Part shown: one piece after another, positions 1 to 9,380 of the stretch
How positions within the stretch are numbered: position 1 is the first letter of the stretch
How the letters are laid out: the number at the start of each line of letters is the position of its first letter
Source of the DNA: Dysgonomonas sp. 25
GTDB taxonomy: Bacteria; Bacteroidota; Bacteroidia; Bacteroidales; Dysgonomonadaceae
Direction of reading: 5' to 3'
DNA length: 64,000 nucleotides
Assembly (NCBI RefSeq): GCF_010501075.1
Contig: NZ_QVMN01000008.1
Span: forward strand, 91,541 to 155,540
Notes under the pieces: model-generated
Told to the model about the DNA's origin: nothing
Seen by the model: the letters and a program-made list of their open reading frames with translations, nothing else
The model's database searches: none
Made by a program: the position numbers and the translations under genes

Positions 1-1159
1 CGCCATTATAAGCTCCTAATATAAATTTGATGCGCTCATCGCGGTCTTCTATTTTCTTGAAGATATCGTTTAGCCTGTCTAACAATACTACAGCCGCGCC
101 GATGCTTAAATCGGGCGATAAGCGATCGTCATCCGACAATCCGAGCGAACGTGCCGTGCGCGGCATCAGCCCCATAATGCCCGATGCTCCTGCCCACGAT
201 GTCCTGTTATTCATAAAACGGGATTCGTGATAAGATACCGCGGCTAATAGTTGCCAATTGTAATCGGTACTGTCGGCATGTTTCTTGAATAAATCGTCAT
301 ACGGGGAGATTGCACCCTTAGGCAACCCTTTTGGTATTTCGAAATAAGCAGAGAGTGGCTGTTTGCTCAACTCGAAGTATTTTTTTGTCACCGCTTTGAA
401 TGACGGGGTTTTATTATATTTTTCAGCCCACTCGTCGAGTGCTGCTGCCAATTGCGGCGTATTTTTCCGCACTACCCACAACGAACGTTGGTCGAAACTG
501 ATAGGTAACGAGACATCTATATTGTTGTAATAGGTTTTGTTCAGTTTAGCTAACAGGTTCGATGCCAGCGTATATTGTATTTCACCCGCCGAAACCATCG
601 CTATCAGGTCTTCTGTTGTCACCGTATCGCGCGCGATCAAGCGTATATCGATCCCTCCCCCTAATTCTTCGTTGAAATTGTTTATACGCTCATAGTACCT
701 CGAGTCGGGGACGGCATACACTGTCTTCCCCAATAACTGTGATTGGCTGATTAGCAGCGTATCTTCCTTATTGGCGCGCTGCACCAAAACCTGATAAGTG
801 ATTTGTTTTGGGCCGCAATAGAGAATCGAATCTTTCATCTCGTTTCGTACCAGAATAGGATAGGCGACCAAATCGCCTTTGCCTTCTTCCAGCATCTCGA
901 GCAATTTCGATTCGTTCTCGGCAACTACAATATTCAGCTTCACCCCCAACGTATCGCAGAAGTTGCGCACCATGTCGTATTGATATCCCATGGTATCTTC
1001 GCGATAGATAAAATAGGAAGCCGAAGTGTTGAGCGTCAGCACGGTCAGCTCCTTATTCCTCTTTATCTGCTCCAGATCATATATCCTTACATTTTCTTGC
1101 TTGCAAGAAAACATGCATAAGAGAATAGCGATAAAAGACAGGTAAAGGATGCGTTGCAT
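1..1159 (-). CDS. Lytic murein transglycosylase, MltF-like lipoprotein (partial, 3' end outside window)
   Basis: The protein joins a periplasmic family-3 solute-binding-like domain to a C-terminal soluble lytic transglycosylase (SLT) domain, the MltF architecture; MltF enzymes cleave peptidoglycan glycan strands without hydrolysis. The N-terminus ends in LLCMFSC, a lipobox, so the mature protein should be membrane anchored. The binding-like domain follows with a TLNTSASY region. The SLT part shows YHESRF, which holds the catalytic glutamate, then GIMGLMP and, at the window edge, ILGAYNG, all typical of the fold. About 386 codons are present; only the last part of the SLT domain is missing. 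It lies 22 bp after the flavin oxidoreductase and may be co-transcribed with it. The family call is firm; the exact bond cleaved is inferred. Confidence 0.88.
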   Translation of the reverse strand, partial: MQRILYLSFIAILLCMFSCKQENVRIYDLEQIKRNKELTVLTLNTSASYFIYREDTMGYQYDMVRNFCDTLGVKLNIVVAENESKLLEMLEEGKGDLVAYPILVRNEMKDSILYCGPKQITYQVLVQRANKEDTLLISQSQLLGKTVYAVPDSRYYERINNFNEELGGGIDIRLIARDTVTTEDLIAMVSAGEIQYTLASNLLAKLNKTYYNNIDVSLPISFDQRSLWVVRKNTPQLAAALDEWAEKYNKTPSFKAVTKKYFELSKQPLSAYFEIPKGLPKGAISPYDDLFKKHADSTDYNWQLLAAVSYHESRFMNNRTSWAGASGIMGLMPRTARSLGLSDDDRLSPDLSIGAAVVLLDRLNDIFKKIEDRDERIKFILGAYNG

Positions 1160-1181
1160 ATAAGCTGGTTTTTGTTCGACG

Positions 1182-2135
1182 TCAGAATTTCGGTCGCTCT
1201 GCCAGTATCTTTTCGATGCCGGCATTGTATTCGGCGATAATATCTTCCACAACCTTTTGTACCGAAGGTAGATCTTCTATCAGAGAGGCTATCTGTCCTA
1301 TTTCGAGTTCGCCGTTTTCCAGATCGCCTTCGAATATTCCTTTCTTAGCGCGTCCGCGTCCGAGGATTTCGCGAAGTTCCTCTGCCGAAGCACCTTTGTC
1401 TTCCGCATCTTGAACCGCATTATAAAAATGATTCTTGATGAGTCGGGTAGGGCTGACCTTCTTCAACGAAAGCATTGTATCGCCCTCTTTCAGTCCAATA
1501 CACAGTTTCTTGAACTCCTCCGAAGCCGAACTTTCTTCCGTCAGGGCGAAGCGCGAACCGATTTGTACCCCTTCGGCGCCCAACGCCATAGCGGCGAGCA
1601 TTCCTGCTCCCGTACCGATTCCTCCGGCGGCAATCAACGGCAAAGAGAGCGTTTTGCGCACCTGCGGGATGAGTACCATGGTGGTAGTTTCTTCACGTCC
1701 GTTATGCCCTCCGGCTTCAAATCCTTCGGCTACAACGGCGTCGACGCCAGCTTCTTCGCATTTCAGGGCGAATTTGGAACTGGAAACCACATGCGCCACT
1801 TTTATGCCGTTATCTTTCAGTGTTTTCGTCCATGTTTTGGGATTTCCGGCCGAAGTGAAAACAACTTTCACCCCTTCGGCGATAATGATATCCATAATCG
1901 TTTCTATCTCGGGATACATCAACGGCACGTTTACCCCGAAAGGTTTATCCGTGGCAGCCTTGCATTTGCGGATATGTTCGCGAAGTGTCTCGGGATGCAT
2001 CGAGCCTGCGCCTATCAGCCCGAGGCCGCCGGCATTGCTCACTGCTGCTGCCAATCTCCAGCCGCTGCACCAGACCATTCCGCCTGCGACAATAGGATAT
2101 TTAATTCCGAAGAGAGATGTTATTCTGTTGTTCAT
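1182..2135 (-). CDS. NAD(P)H-dependent flavin oxidoreductase (nitronate monooxygenase / FabK-like)
   Basis: This is a 317-residue FMN-dependent TIM-barrel protein of the nitronate monooxygenase/enoyl-ACP reductase II family. The N-terminus has the family phosphate/flavin region PIVAGGMVW. The motif EGFEAGGHNG carries the conserved histidine (about residue 144), and AAGGIGTGAGM followed by GVQIGSRF forms the FMN phosphate-binding part. Members either oxidise nitronates or reduce enoyl-ACP in fatty acid synthesis (FabK), and these cannot be separated reliably by eye. The length fits both. It lies between a secreted esterase and a lytic transglycosylase on the same strand, and neither neighbour favours one role. 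Confidence 0.85.
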   Translation of the reverse strand: MNNRITSLFGIKYPIVAGGMVWCSGWRLAAAVSNAGGLGLIGAGSMHPETLREHIRKCKAATDKPFGVNVPLMYPEIETIMDIIIAEGVKVVFTSAGNPKTWTKTLKDNGIKVAHVVSSSKFALKCEEAGVDAVVAEGFEAGGHNGREETTTMVLIPQVRKTLSLPLIAAGGIGTGAGMLAAMALGAEGVQIGSRFALTEESSASEEFKKLCIGLKEGDTMLSLKKVSPTRLIKNHFYNAVQDAEDKGASAEELREILGRGRAKKGIFEGDLENGELEIGQIASLIEDLPSVQKVVEDIIAEYNAGIEKILAERPKF

Positions 2136-2163
2136 AATTACTGTTTTTTATTTTGTACAAATA

Positions 2164-2171
2164 CAAATATA
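2164..2171 (-). promoter_or_regulatory. Bacteroidetes-type -7 promoter box before the flavin oxidoreductase gene
   Basis: Read on the minus strand this is TATATTTG, which fits TAnnTTTG, 28 bp before the ATG at 2135. No clear TTTG -33 element is visible at the usual 19-21 bp upstream, so the call rests on one box. Confidence 0.4.
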
Positions 2172-2188
2172 AGGGATTTTGGGAAATA

Positions 2189-2956
2189 TTATCTTGTGTG
2201 GCTGAACAGCCAGGCAGCGAGTTCTTTCTCGGCAAAGGCATTGTCCCAGCTGTTGTGGTTTACACCTTTATATTCGGAATACTTTACGTCGCAACCCATA
2301 TCTTTCAGCTTTTTGTATGCTTCGCGCGAAAACTCGACAGGGACAATCCCGTCTACTTCGCCGTGGAAAATCCATAAAGCGGTATTGTTAGCATAGATAG
2401 GGTATTTGCTGGTATCCGAACCTCCGCAGATAGGGAAAGCGGCCGCAAAAACTCCGGGCATGCGCCATAATATCTCGAATGTACCCATTCCGCCCATCGA
2501 CAAACCTCCGACATACATTTGTTTCAGGTCTATTCTACCCGAGACAATCCAGTCATTGACAAGTGCTACCACCAATTGCATAGCATCCGATGGCTCGTCG
2601 GTGATGCCGAATCTGAAAGAAGGTTGCTCGCCTTCTATCTGGTGGCGCGAAACATTCGACCAAAATTCACCTGTCGGACATTGCGGAACGACCACAATCG
2701 CCGGATAGTCAGCGCTGAAATGATCTATAAGGAATTGCTTTCCGTGCGTCAACTGGGCTTCGTTGTCGTTGCCCCGTTCGCCAGCTCCGTGCAAAAGGAG
2801 GACAAAGGGATAGCGTTTGTTTGCATCATAATTTTCAGGGAACATTACCTTATAGGGCAATGTTTTGCCGCCGATGGCGTAAGATGCGTTTTTGAACTGG
2901 GAAAAGCCGGATAACGAGACAATGAATAATAATGATAGGAATAATAGTCGTTTCAT
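2189..2956 (-). CDS. Secreted alpha/beta-hydrolase esterase
   Basis: The 255-residue protein begins with a signal peptide ending at about residue 19-20 (LSGFSQ). It then shows the alpha/beta-hydrolase signature: LLLHGAGERG (oxyanion-hole region), the nucleophile elbow GLSMGG with Ser153, Asp202 in HGEVDGIVP and His234 in GVNHNSW, giving a complete Ser-Asp-His triad. The closest families are polyhydroxybutyrate-depolymerase-like and prolyl-oligopeptidase-like esterases, which in Bacteroidetes often act on acylated glycans such as feruloyl or acetyl xylan. The substrate cannot be read from sequence. Export to the periplasm or surface is likely. Confidence 0.82.
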   Translation of the reverse strand: MKRLLFLSLLFIVSLSGFSQFKNASYAIGGKTLPYKVMFPENYDANKRYPFVLLLHGAGERGNDNEAQLTHGKQFLIDHFSADYPAIVVVPQCPTGEFWSNVSRHQIEGEQPSFRFGITDEPSDAMQLVVALVNDWIVSGRIDLKQMYVGGLSMGGMGTFEILWRMPGVFAAAFPICGGSDTSKYPIYANNTALWIFHGEVDGIVPVEFSREAYKKLKDMGCDVKYSEYKGVNHNSWDNAFAEKELAAWLFSHTR

Positions 2957-3079
2957 AACGTATGTTTTATTAATTGATTACGAGATAAAGATTGGTAAAT
3001 ATACAGATTTTTTCAGTTTCCGAATGATATTGCTCCCGTTTTGTTTCTTTGGGCGAGTAGTGAATTTAAGGGAATTATT

Positions 3080-3111
3080 TTTGAATGAGCCGATTATTGC
3101 GTATATCTTTG
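3080..3111 (+). promoter_or_regulatory. Promoter of coaBC (TTTG-N20-TATCTTTG)
   Basis: TTTG at 3080-3083 and TATCTTTG at 3104-3111 are separated by 20 bp, an exact match to the Bacteroidetes housekeeping promoter (TTTG, 19-21 bp, TAnnTTTG). The ATG of coaBC lies 23 bp after the -7 box, so the leader should be short. Confidence 0.7.
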
Positions 3112-3133
3112 TATAAAACTAAAGCATTCGGCT

Positions 3134-4324
3134 ATGACACTAAAAGGCAAACATATCGTTCTGGGTATTACAGGTAGTATCGCCGCTTACAAAGCTGCAT
3201 CACTGGCTCGTCTCTTTATCAAGGAAGGGGCTGAAGTACAGATAGTAATGACGCCCTCGGGCAAAGAATTCATTACACCCGTAACCCTTTCGGCGCTGAC
3301 AGGCAGACCTGTTGTCAGCGAATTCTTCACGGCCAACGACGGTACATGGCACAGCCATGTAGACCTCGGCATGTGGGCCGACCTGATGGTTATCGCTCCG
3401 GCTACGGCGGCTACTATCGGCAAGATGGCGAACGGCATAGCCGATAATATGCTTATCACGACTTACCTGTCGATGAAAGCCTCGGTGATGGTTGCCCCGG
3501 CGATGGACTTGGATATGTTTGCGCATCCTTCTACTACACGAAATATAGAGATACTACGCTCGTACGGTAATATCATTATAGAGCCGGCGGCAGGCGAGTT
3601 GGCCAGCCATCTGATAGGAAAAGGACGGATGGAAGAGCCGGAAAAGATTCTGGAAGCCGCCAAAAGCTTCTTCGAAAAAGGCGGGAGCCTGTCAAAAAAA
3701 AAAGTCCTGATAACGGCAGGGCCGACGTATGAGAAAATAGATCCCGTACGCTTTATCGGAAACTATTCGTCGGGTAAGATGGGCTTTGCCCTTGCCGAAG
3801 AGTGTGCTGCACGCGGGGCGGAGGTTTATCTTGTTGCCGGGCCTGTTTCGCTTAAAGTCAATCATCCGAACATTCACCGTATAGATGTGGAGTCGGCCGA
3901 ACAAATGTATCAGGCAGCGACGGACATCTTTCCGCAGATGGATGCGGCTATCCTTTGCGCAGCAGTTGCCGATTACCGTCCTAAGGAACAGGTAGAACAG
4001 AAAATCAAACGGAACGATGACGAAATGACGCTTTCGCTCGTGCCGAACAAAGATATTGCAGCAGTGCTGGGGCAGATGAAAACAGCACAAAGGCTCGTAG
4101 GCTTCGCACTCGAAACAAACGATGAGGTAGCAAACGCCCTGAAAAAGATGGAGCGGAAGAATCTCGATTTCATTGTCCTCAATTCGCTTAATGATGCGGG
4201 AGCAGGATTCCGCCACGATACCAACAAGATAGCTATCCTGAGCAAAGACGGAACCAAAGAAGATTACCCGTTGAAGTCGAAAGCGGATGTAGCCAAAGAT
4301 ATTATCGACCGGATTTTTGCATAA
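3134..4324 (+). CDS. coaBC: Bifunctional phosphopantothenoylcysteine decarboxylase / phosphopantothenate-cysteine ligase
   Basis: CoaBC performs two steps of coenzyme A synthesis: CoaB joins cysteine to phosphopantothenate and CoaC decarboxylates the product using FMN. The 396-residue protein has the CoaC flavoprotein domain at about 1-180 (GITGSIAAYK; SHVDLG with the active-site His75; PATAAT; APAMDLDM). The CoaB domain fills the rest (LITAGPTYEKID, NYSSGKMG, AAVADYRP, KIKR). The length is typical. The usual CoaC motif PAMN reads PAMD here, so the conserved Asn is Asp; I believe this also occurs in relatives, but it should be compared. It has its own promoter and precedes the AsmA-like gene by 84 bp. 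Confidence 0.95.
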   Translation: MTLKGKHIVLGITGSIAAYKAASLARLFIKEGAEVQIVMTPSGKEFITPVTLSALTGRPVVSEFFTANDGTWHSHVDLGMWADLMVIAPATAATIGKMANGIADNMLITTYLSMKASVMVAPAMDLDMFAHPSTTRNIEILRSYGNIIIEPAAGELASHLIGKGRMEEPEKILEAAKSFFEKGGSLSKKKVLITAGPTYEKIDPVRFIGNYSSGKMGFALAEECAARGAEVYLVAGPVSLKVNHPNIHRIDVESAEQMYQAATDIFPQMDAAILCAAVADYRPKEQVEQKIKRNDDEMTLSLVPNKDIAAVLGQMKTAQRLVGFALETNDEVANALKKMERKNLDFIVLNSLNDAGAGFRHDTNKIAILSKDGTKEDYPLKSKADVAKDIIDRIFA

Positions 4325-4408
4325 AATCCTCTCCTGTAAAGAGAATCCCTAAACAAAAGGTATTCGGAGTTGTTTAGTAATAATAGTATACTCAAACAAT
4401 CGGGACCG

Positions 4409-7400
4409 ATGGCAAAAAGAATCCGTAAAGCACTAAAAATAAGCATTATTGTAATTGCGGGTCTTGCTGTGATCGGTATTTTGCTGAATACCTTCTTGAT
4501 GCACGAACTGAAGCAGTATCTCCAAAAAGAACTGCCCAAAATTGTCTATAAAGAAACAGACGGATTTTATGACCTTTCGTTTACCGACCTGAATATCGAC
4601 TTCTTTTCGGGCGAACTGCTTATCGAAGGCATCCGTTTACATCCCAATCAGGAGACATTAGCCCGCTGGAAAGCTCAAGATAGTTTACCCGCCATCCGGG
4701 CAGATTTGTCGGTCGGTTCCATCTACTTCAAAGGGGTTAACCTTACGTGGCGAAGGAATTATAAGACGCTGAACTTCGACCTGTTTGAGATAAAAGATGT
4801 GGATACGCATCTCTACGAAACACAAGTGAGTGAAAAGAACGGCAACGAGCATCACATATCGGCGGCCGATGTAGAGAATCTGTATGCTGTCATTTCACCT
4901 TACATATCGGAACTGACCGTTGAAAAAATGAATCTGGAGAATGCGAGCATTGCCTATCATCTTGGCGAAGATTTGGATTCGACTACCTATGCACTCAAGG
5001 ATATAGATTTTCATATCTATGGTTTCAGGTTGGACGAACATTCCTCGGAATCGGGGAAATTGCTATATTCCGATAACTTCGAATTTAAAGCGGAGAAAGC
5101 GCAGGCATTGCTGCAAAGCGAGCGCTTCAACCTGACGACCGGGAATATCTTGCTCGATACGCGCGATTCGATCATCCTCTTCGAGGGGATACAATTCAAT
5201 ATGTACGATTCCATCCGCCCCGACTATGTCGCTGATAGCTATGTGAATGCAGCCGTAGGAAAGGTTGCGGTGAAAGGAATTTACTTTAAGCGGGAAAACA
5301 GCCTGAATTATCTGGATGCCCGTTCGTTCGACATCTCATCGGCGAATATCCGTTATTTCAATGCCGGAACGGCAAAAAGCGATACAACGGCTAATGCTCC
5401 GGTGCAGAATGTAGATTCGCTTCTGGATTCGTGGTCGTTGTACGAGCTGGTGTCTCCATTGCTTCATCGGGTGGTTATCGAACGGATAGGAATCGATAGC
5501 ACACAGCTGGAATATTGCCTAATGAATGCCGGAAAAGAAGATGTGTTCGAGATGGAGGACTTCACATTCACGGCCAACCATTTTCGGATAGATTCCCTTT
5601 CGCGTGATAACCCCCGGCAGCTTTATTCGAACGATTTCAGTTTCAGTTCCAAAGAGTTGCGGGGAAATATGGTGAGCCGTAACCACCAGATCCGAATTAA
5701 GAATATCGATGTTTCGTTCGACAGCTTGGGTACGGGCCAGCTCGGGGTGGACACGCTCCGGATAAAGCCTATCAACACAACTACTGATTATGATTGCTTA
5801 TCGGGAACAGTTAGAAGCCTTTCAGTCGAAGGGCTGAGGTATATGAATGCAGTCGAAATAGACTGGCTGACTATCGACAAGCCGGTAGTGTCTTTCGAGA
5901 AATCAGCCAAAAGAACTTCGTCTTGGTCTTCGGGTGCGAAATCGCAGGAGGTTATCAACAATATCTTTTCGCCCTTGTTCGGGCACTTGCTTATCAAGAA
6001 TATCAGGCTGACCGATACCGATTTCAAGTACCTCGATAAAAGAACAAAGGAGACATTCCGTATAAAGAACCTGTATCTCGATGCTCAGGGATTCTTAGCA
6101 AATAAGAGCACGGTGAAGCATCCGAATGCTTTTTTCGACTACCTCGATTTCCAATTCAGTTTCGATAAGTTCTTCGGCTATTTCCCACAAGAACAACATA
6201 CGCTCGATATTGGAAACGCCTCGTTCGATAGTCAATCCGGCAATCTGAAATTGAAGGAACTGCGCATCAATCCACGGATGGATGATGGTGCGGATATGCC
6301 GGATATGTGTTACACTATCTCTTCGCCCTCGCTTACTATCAGTAAGTTATTTTATGGTGAACGGAATAATGCGGTCGCTTCGTTCGCTGCCGATTCGCTT
6401 ATCGTGCAGGCGCCACAGATTAAAATGGTGAAAAGAAATGCTGCTAAGCAGCAAACAGCTTCTGAACAGCCGGCTAATTTCCCTTCGATAAATATTGCCC
6501 ATATCTCAATCGATAGTACCGAACTTGTCCTTATAGATAAACCGGGGAGAGATAGTTTACATCTTACCCTGTCGGCTTTTTCCTCTCAAGGCGTTACGAC
6601 AAAAGGCCGTACTCTCTTTGGCTTTTCGGAGTTATATCTCGCCCGTTTAGATGCTGATATCTGGCATTCGGGCAAAGAATCTAAACTATCTCTCGATAAA
6701 CTCGAGGCTAACGACTTCGCTTATAAGGCGACCCTTCCCGATTCCTATTTCAGGATTGGGCACTTGAATATCGATAACCCTTATCTGCTCTTTCAACATG
6801 CACCACCGAAGAGGAAAGGTATAGCCCCTCTTGAGCAGCAAAAGCAGGATCTGTATACGACTATCGGTCGTCTTGCACAAACGCTGGAAGTGGGAAATCT
6901 GAATATCCGCAACAGCAATATAACCTATCACGAGATGGAAAGCGATTCGCTGAAGAAGCAATTCGATTTGCACGATACCGACCTAATGCTTAAAGGGTTG
7001 GCTTTGGATAGTAAAGAGAAATCGTTCTTCCTCGAAGATATATCGTTCGATACGCATAAGTTAGCCATTCCTATCGATAACGGCTTCTATACATTGAAGA
7101 TAGATGACCTCAATATCAGCAAAACGAATGCGCAACTCAATCTGCGTAACATCCGCCTCGATCCTGCCTATCCGATGATGGAGTTTGCCTACAAGCACCC
7201 TAAGCATAAGGACTGGTTCGATGTCAAAGTGGGCGACATCCGTTTGAGCGGGATAGACATTGCCGGTTATTTCAGCGATAAGGTATTGCGTATCGCATCC
7301 GGCGAGGTCAACGATGTAGAGCTGCTCAACTTCAAGAACAAGCAGATAAAGACCGAATCGCGCCTTGTGCCGATGATATATGAGGGGTTACAGAATCTTC

Positions 7401-8146
7401 CTGTTAAGCTGGATGTAAACGACTTAAAGGTCAGTAACTTCGGTGTCGTATATGAGGAGTTGGTTCCTAAAGCCACCGAACCGGGTAAGATATTCTTCAC
7501 GGAGATGAACGGGCGCTTCTCGGGATTTACCAATGTAGCCACCGAACCGAACCAATACATCCGCCTCGACGCTGACGGTAAGCTGATGGGTACCGGCTAT
7601 TTCACTGCCACATGGCAACTGCCTGTGGATACGGCATTCGATAGCTTCCTGTTGGATGCTCATCTGACGGATTTCGACTTTGCCGAACTCAACCAGATTG
7701 TGCAGCCGATGTTCCCAACTGTCAGAATTGCAAGCGGATATGTACATGACCTTTGGTTCAATACGGCAGCGAGCAGCGAGCGGGCGACCGTTGGTATGAC
7801 ATTGCTCTACAACAACCTGAAAGTCGATATGTACAAACAGAAAGACGGCGAACTGGTCGAGAATAGGTTTGTTACGGGTCTGGCAAACAGGGTGTTGAAA
7901 GAGAATAACCCCGATAAGCGCAATAAAGCGCCTCGTCAGCCGGAAGCCGAAATCACGCGTAACCCTTACCGTTCGACATTCAACTATATCTGGCAGATAT
8001 TGCAGCCGCCTGTTGTGGAGTCGGTCGGTATCTCGAAAGAGAAGCAGGATTTCTTTAAGGGAATAGCGAATATCATCACCCGAATCAAGCATTTCTTCAA
8101 ACCTCCGAAGAAAGAGGCGGCACAAAAGAAGGAGGACGAGGGTTAA
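4409..8146 (+). CDS. Very large AsmA-like membrane-anchored protein of unknown function
   Basis: The protein has 1,245 residues. One hydrophobic N-terminal segment (ISIIVIAGLAVIGILLNTFL) acts as an anchor, and the remainder is predicted periplasmic. It is built of beta-rich segments that repeat phrases such as IGIDST, ISIDSTELVL and NIRNSNITYHE, reminiscent of AsmA/DUF748-type proteins. The C-terminus (about the last 30 residues) is lysine-rich. The start chosen is ATG at 4409; an in-frame TTG at 4370 would add 13 residues without obvious value. AsmA-like proteins are linked to outer-membrane assembly or lipid transport, but that role is inference. Its stop overlaps the stop of the facing permease gene by 4 bp. 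Confidence 0.75.
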   Translation: MAKRIRKALKISIIVIAGLAVIGILLNTFLMHELKQYLQKELPKIVYKETDGFYDLSFTDLNIDFFSGELLIEGIRLHPNQETLARWKAQDSLPAIRADLSVGSIYFKGVNLTWRRNYKTLNFDLFEIKDVDTHLYETQVSEKNGNEHHISAADVENLYAVISPYISELTVEKMNLENASIAYHLGEDLDSTTYALKDIDFHIYGFRLDEHSSESGKLLYSDNFEFKAEKAQALLQSERFNLTTGNILLDTRDSIILFEGIQFNMYDSIRPDYVADSYVNAAVGKVAVKGIYFKRENSLNYLDARSFDISSANIRYFNAGTAKSDTTANAPVQNVDSLLDSWSLYELVSPLLHRVVIERIGIDSTQLEYCLMNAGKEDVFEMEDFTFTANHFRIDSLSRDNPRQLYSNDFSFSSKELRGNMVSRNHQIRIKNIDVSFDSLGTGQLGVDTLRIKPINTTTDYDCLSGTVRSLSVEGLRYMNAVEIDWLTIDKPVVSFEKSAKRTSSWSSGAKSQEVINNIFSPLFGHLLIKNIRLTDTDFKYLDKRTKETFRIKNLYLDAQGFLANKSTVKHPNAFFDYLDFQFSFDKFFGYFPQEQHTLDIGNASFDSQSGNLKLKELRINPRMDDGADMPDMCYTISSPSLTISKLFYGERNNAVASFAADSLIVQAPQIKMVKRNAAKQQTASEQPANFPSINIAHISIDSTELVLIDKPGRDSLHLTLSAFSSQGVTTKGRTLFGFSELYLARLDADIWHSGKESKLSLDKLEANDFAYKATLPDSYFRIGHLNIDNPYLLFQHAPPKRKGIAPLEQQKQDLYTTIGRLAQTLEVGNLNIRNSNITYHEMESDSLKKQFDLHDTDLMLKGLALDSKEKSFFLEDISFDTHKLAIPIDNGFYTLKIDDLNISKTNAQLNLRNIRLDPAYPMMEFAYKHPKHKDWFDVKVGDIRLSGIDIAGYFSDKVLRIASGEVNDVELLNFKNKQIKTESRLVPMIYEGLQNLPVKLDVNDLKVSNFGVVYEELVPKATEPGKIFFTEMNGRFSGFTNVATEPNQYIRLDADGKLMGTGYFTATWQLPVDTAFDSFLLDAHLTDFDFAELNQIVQPMFPTVRIASGYVHDLWFNTAASSERATVGMTLLYNNLKVDMYKQKDGELVENRFVTGLANRVLKENNPDKRNKAPRQPEAEITRNPYRSTFNYIWQILQPPVVESVGISKEKQDFFKGIANIITRIKHFFKPPKKEAAQKKEDEG

Positions 8147-9360
8147 AGCTTCTTTCGCAGTGTGTTTACCGGATAGAAAACCGCTAATACACCTACCACA
8201 GAAACAGTTATAAAGGTAATAAACACATCCTGTAGGTCGATGGAGACAGGGTAGGCATCTATGATGAATGCGCCCGGCGTATTACCTAAGCTTATCAGCC
8301 CGAAGTGTTGCTGCAACAAGCACAATACCAATCCCAGTATCAGCCCGATAACCGTTCCGATAAAGGTAATGAGCCACCCTTCGTAGAGGAAAATCTTGCA
8401 TATCAGGTTCTTTTTCGCCCCTAATTTTTGCAGGACGGTAATATCGTCCATCTTTTCGAGGATAAGCATCGATAGCGATCCCACTACATTGAATACGGCT
8501 ATGATGATGATGATAGTCAGAATAAGGAAGGTCACCCATTTTTCGATATTCACCATGCGGTAAGTCGATTCCTGCTGCTGGAAGCGGTTCTTGACGAGGT
8601 ATTTATCGCCTAATATGGTTTGTATCTGCTTCTGAACCTCGTTTATATCCGCACCATGAGCCACCTTTATATCGATAGACGACACTTCGTTGGTATATTG
8701 CAGCAATTCGCGCACTAAGTCGATGGATACAATCAACATATGCTCGTCGTACTTCGCCTGATTGAGCATGAATATCCCCGAAATGTAAGCGTCCTTTTTG
8801 GCAAAAGCTTTGGTCGGATTGGCGGGATTGTAGCGCTCGTTCCGTTTGGGCATGTAAATCTCCAACGGGCGAATGCTGTTTGCCTGCATCCCTAATTTGG
8901 CTGCTATGCCGATGCCGACTACCCCGAAATCTATGTCGCCGTTGCGTAACCCGAATTCGCCGCTCATCACATACTTGTTCAGGTCGGCAATGTATTCGAA
9001 GTCCTGCGATAAGCCGCGCAAAACAATCGGCTCTTGCCGTTCGTCGTAGCGGAGCAGGGCATTTTCTTCGAGCTTCTGGGCGCTGAAAGCGACGCCGTCA
9101 AGCTTCAACACTTGCTGAATCGTCTCGTCGTCGGGATTGAAAACCTTTCCGCGCGCGACAGTTATTTCCAAATCGGGATCGAAGTCGCTGAATGTCAGTG
9201 TTATCGTATCTGTGAACCCGTTGAAAACGGACAACAGGCAAATCATGACTGCCGTAGCTACAGCAATACCACACACCGAAAGCGCAGAAATGACGTTCAC
9301 TGCATTGTGCGATTTCTTCGAGAACAGGTATCGGCGGGCTATGCGAAATGGTAGATTCAA
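8143..9360 (-). CDS. FtsX-like ABC transporter permease, LolC/LolE type (TTG start)
   Basis: The 405-residue protein has the LolC/E/MacB layout: an N-terminal membrane helix (about residues 20-50), a large periplasmic domain, and three C-terminal helices forming an FtsX domain (FLILTIIIIIAVFNVVGS; a segment near 330-350; VFITFITVSVVGVLAVFYP). LolCDE-type transporters move lipoproteins from the inner membrane to the LolA carrier. The N-terminus RIARRYLFSKKSHNAVNVIS matches the family and requires a TTG start at 9360, as no ATG lies nearby upstream in frame. The gene follows rbfA by 20 bp and is probably in one operon with it. No ATPase partner is adjacent. Confidence 0.85.
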   Translation of the reverse strand: MNLPFRIARRYLFSKKSHNAVNVISALSVCGIAVATAVMICLLSVFNGFTDTITLTFSDFDPDLEITVARGKVFNPDDETIQQVLKLDGVAFSAQKLEENALLRYDERQEPIVLRGLSQDFEYIADLNKYVMSGEFGLRNGDIDFGVVGIGIAAKLGMQANSIRPLEIYMPKRNERYNPANPTKAFAKKDAYISGIFMLNQAKYDEHMLIVSIDLVRELLQYTNEVSSIDIKVAHGADINEVQKQIQTILGDKYLVKNRFQQQESTYRMVNIEKWVTFLILTIIIIIAVFNVVGSLSMLILEKMDDITVLQKLGAKKNLICKIFLYEGWLITFIGTVIGLILGLVLCLLQQHFGLISLGNTPGAFIIDAYPVSIDLQDVFITFITVSVVGVLAVFYPVNTLRKKL

Positions 9361-9380
9361 CGGGCAGTTTTTTACAGTTA

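Noticed and set aside
1410-2396. 328-codon plus-strand frame
   Set aside because: It is antisense to the flavin oxidoreductase and esterase genes, both of which have clear motifs.
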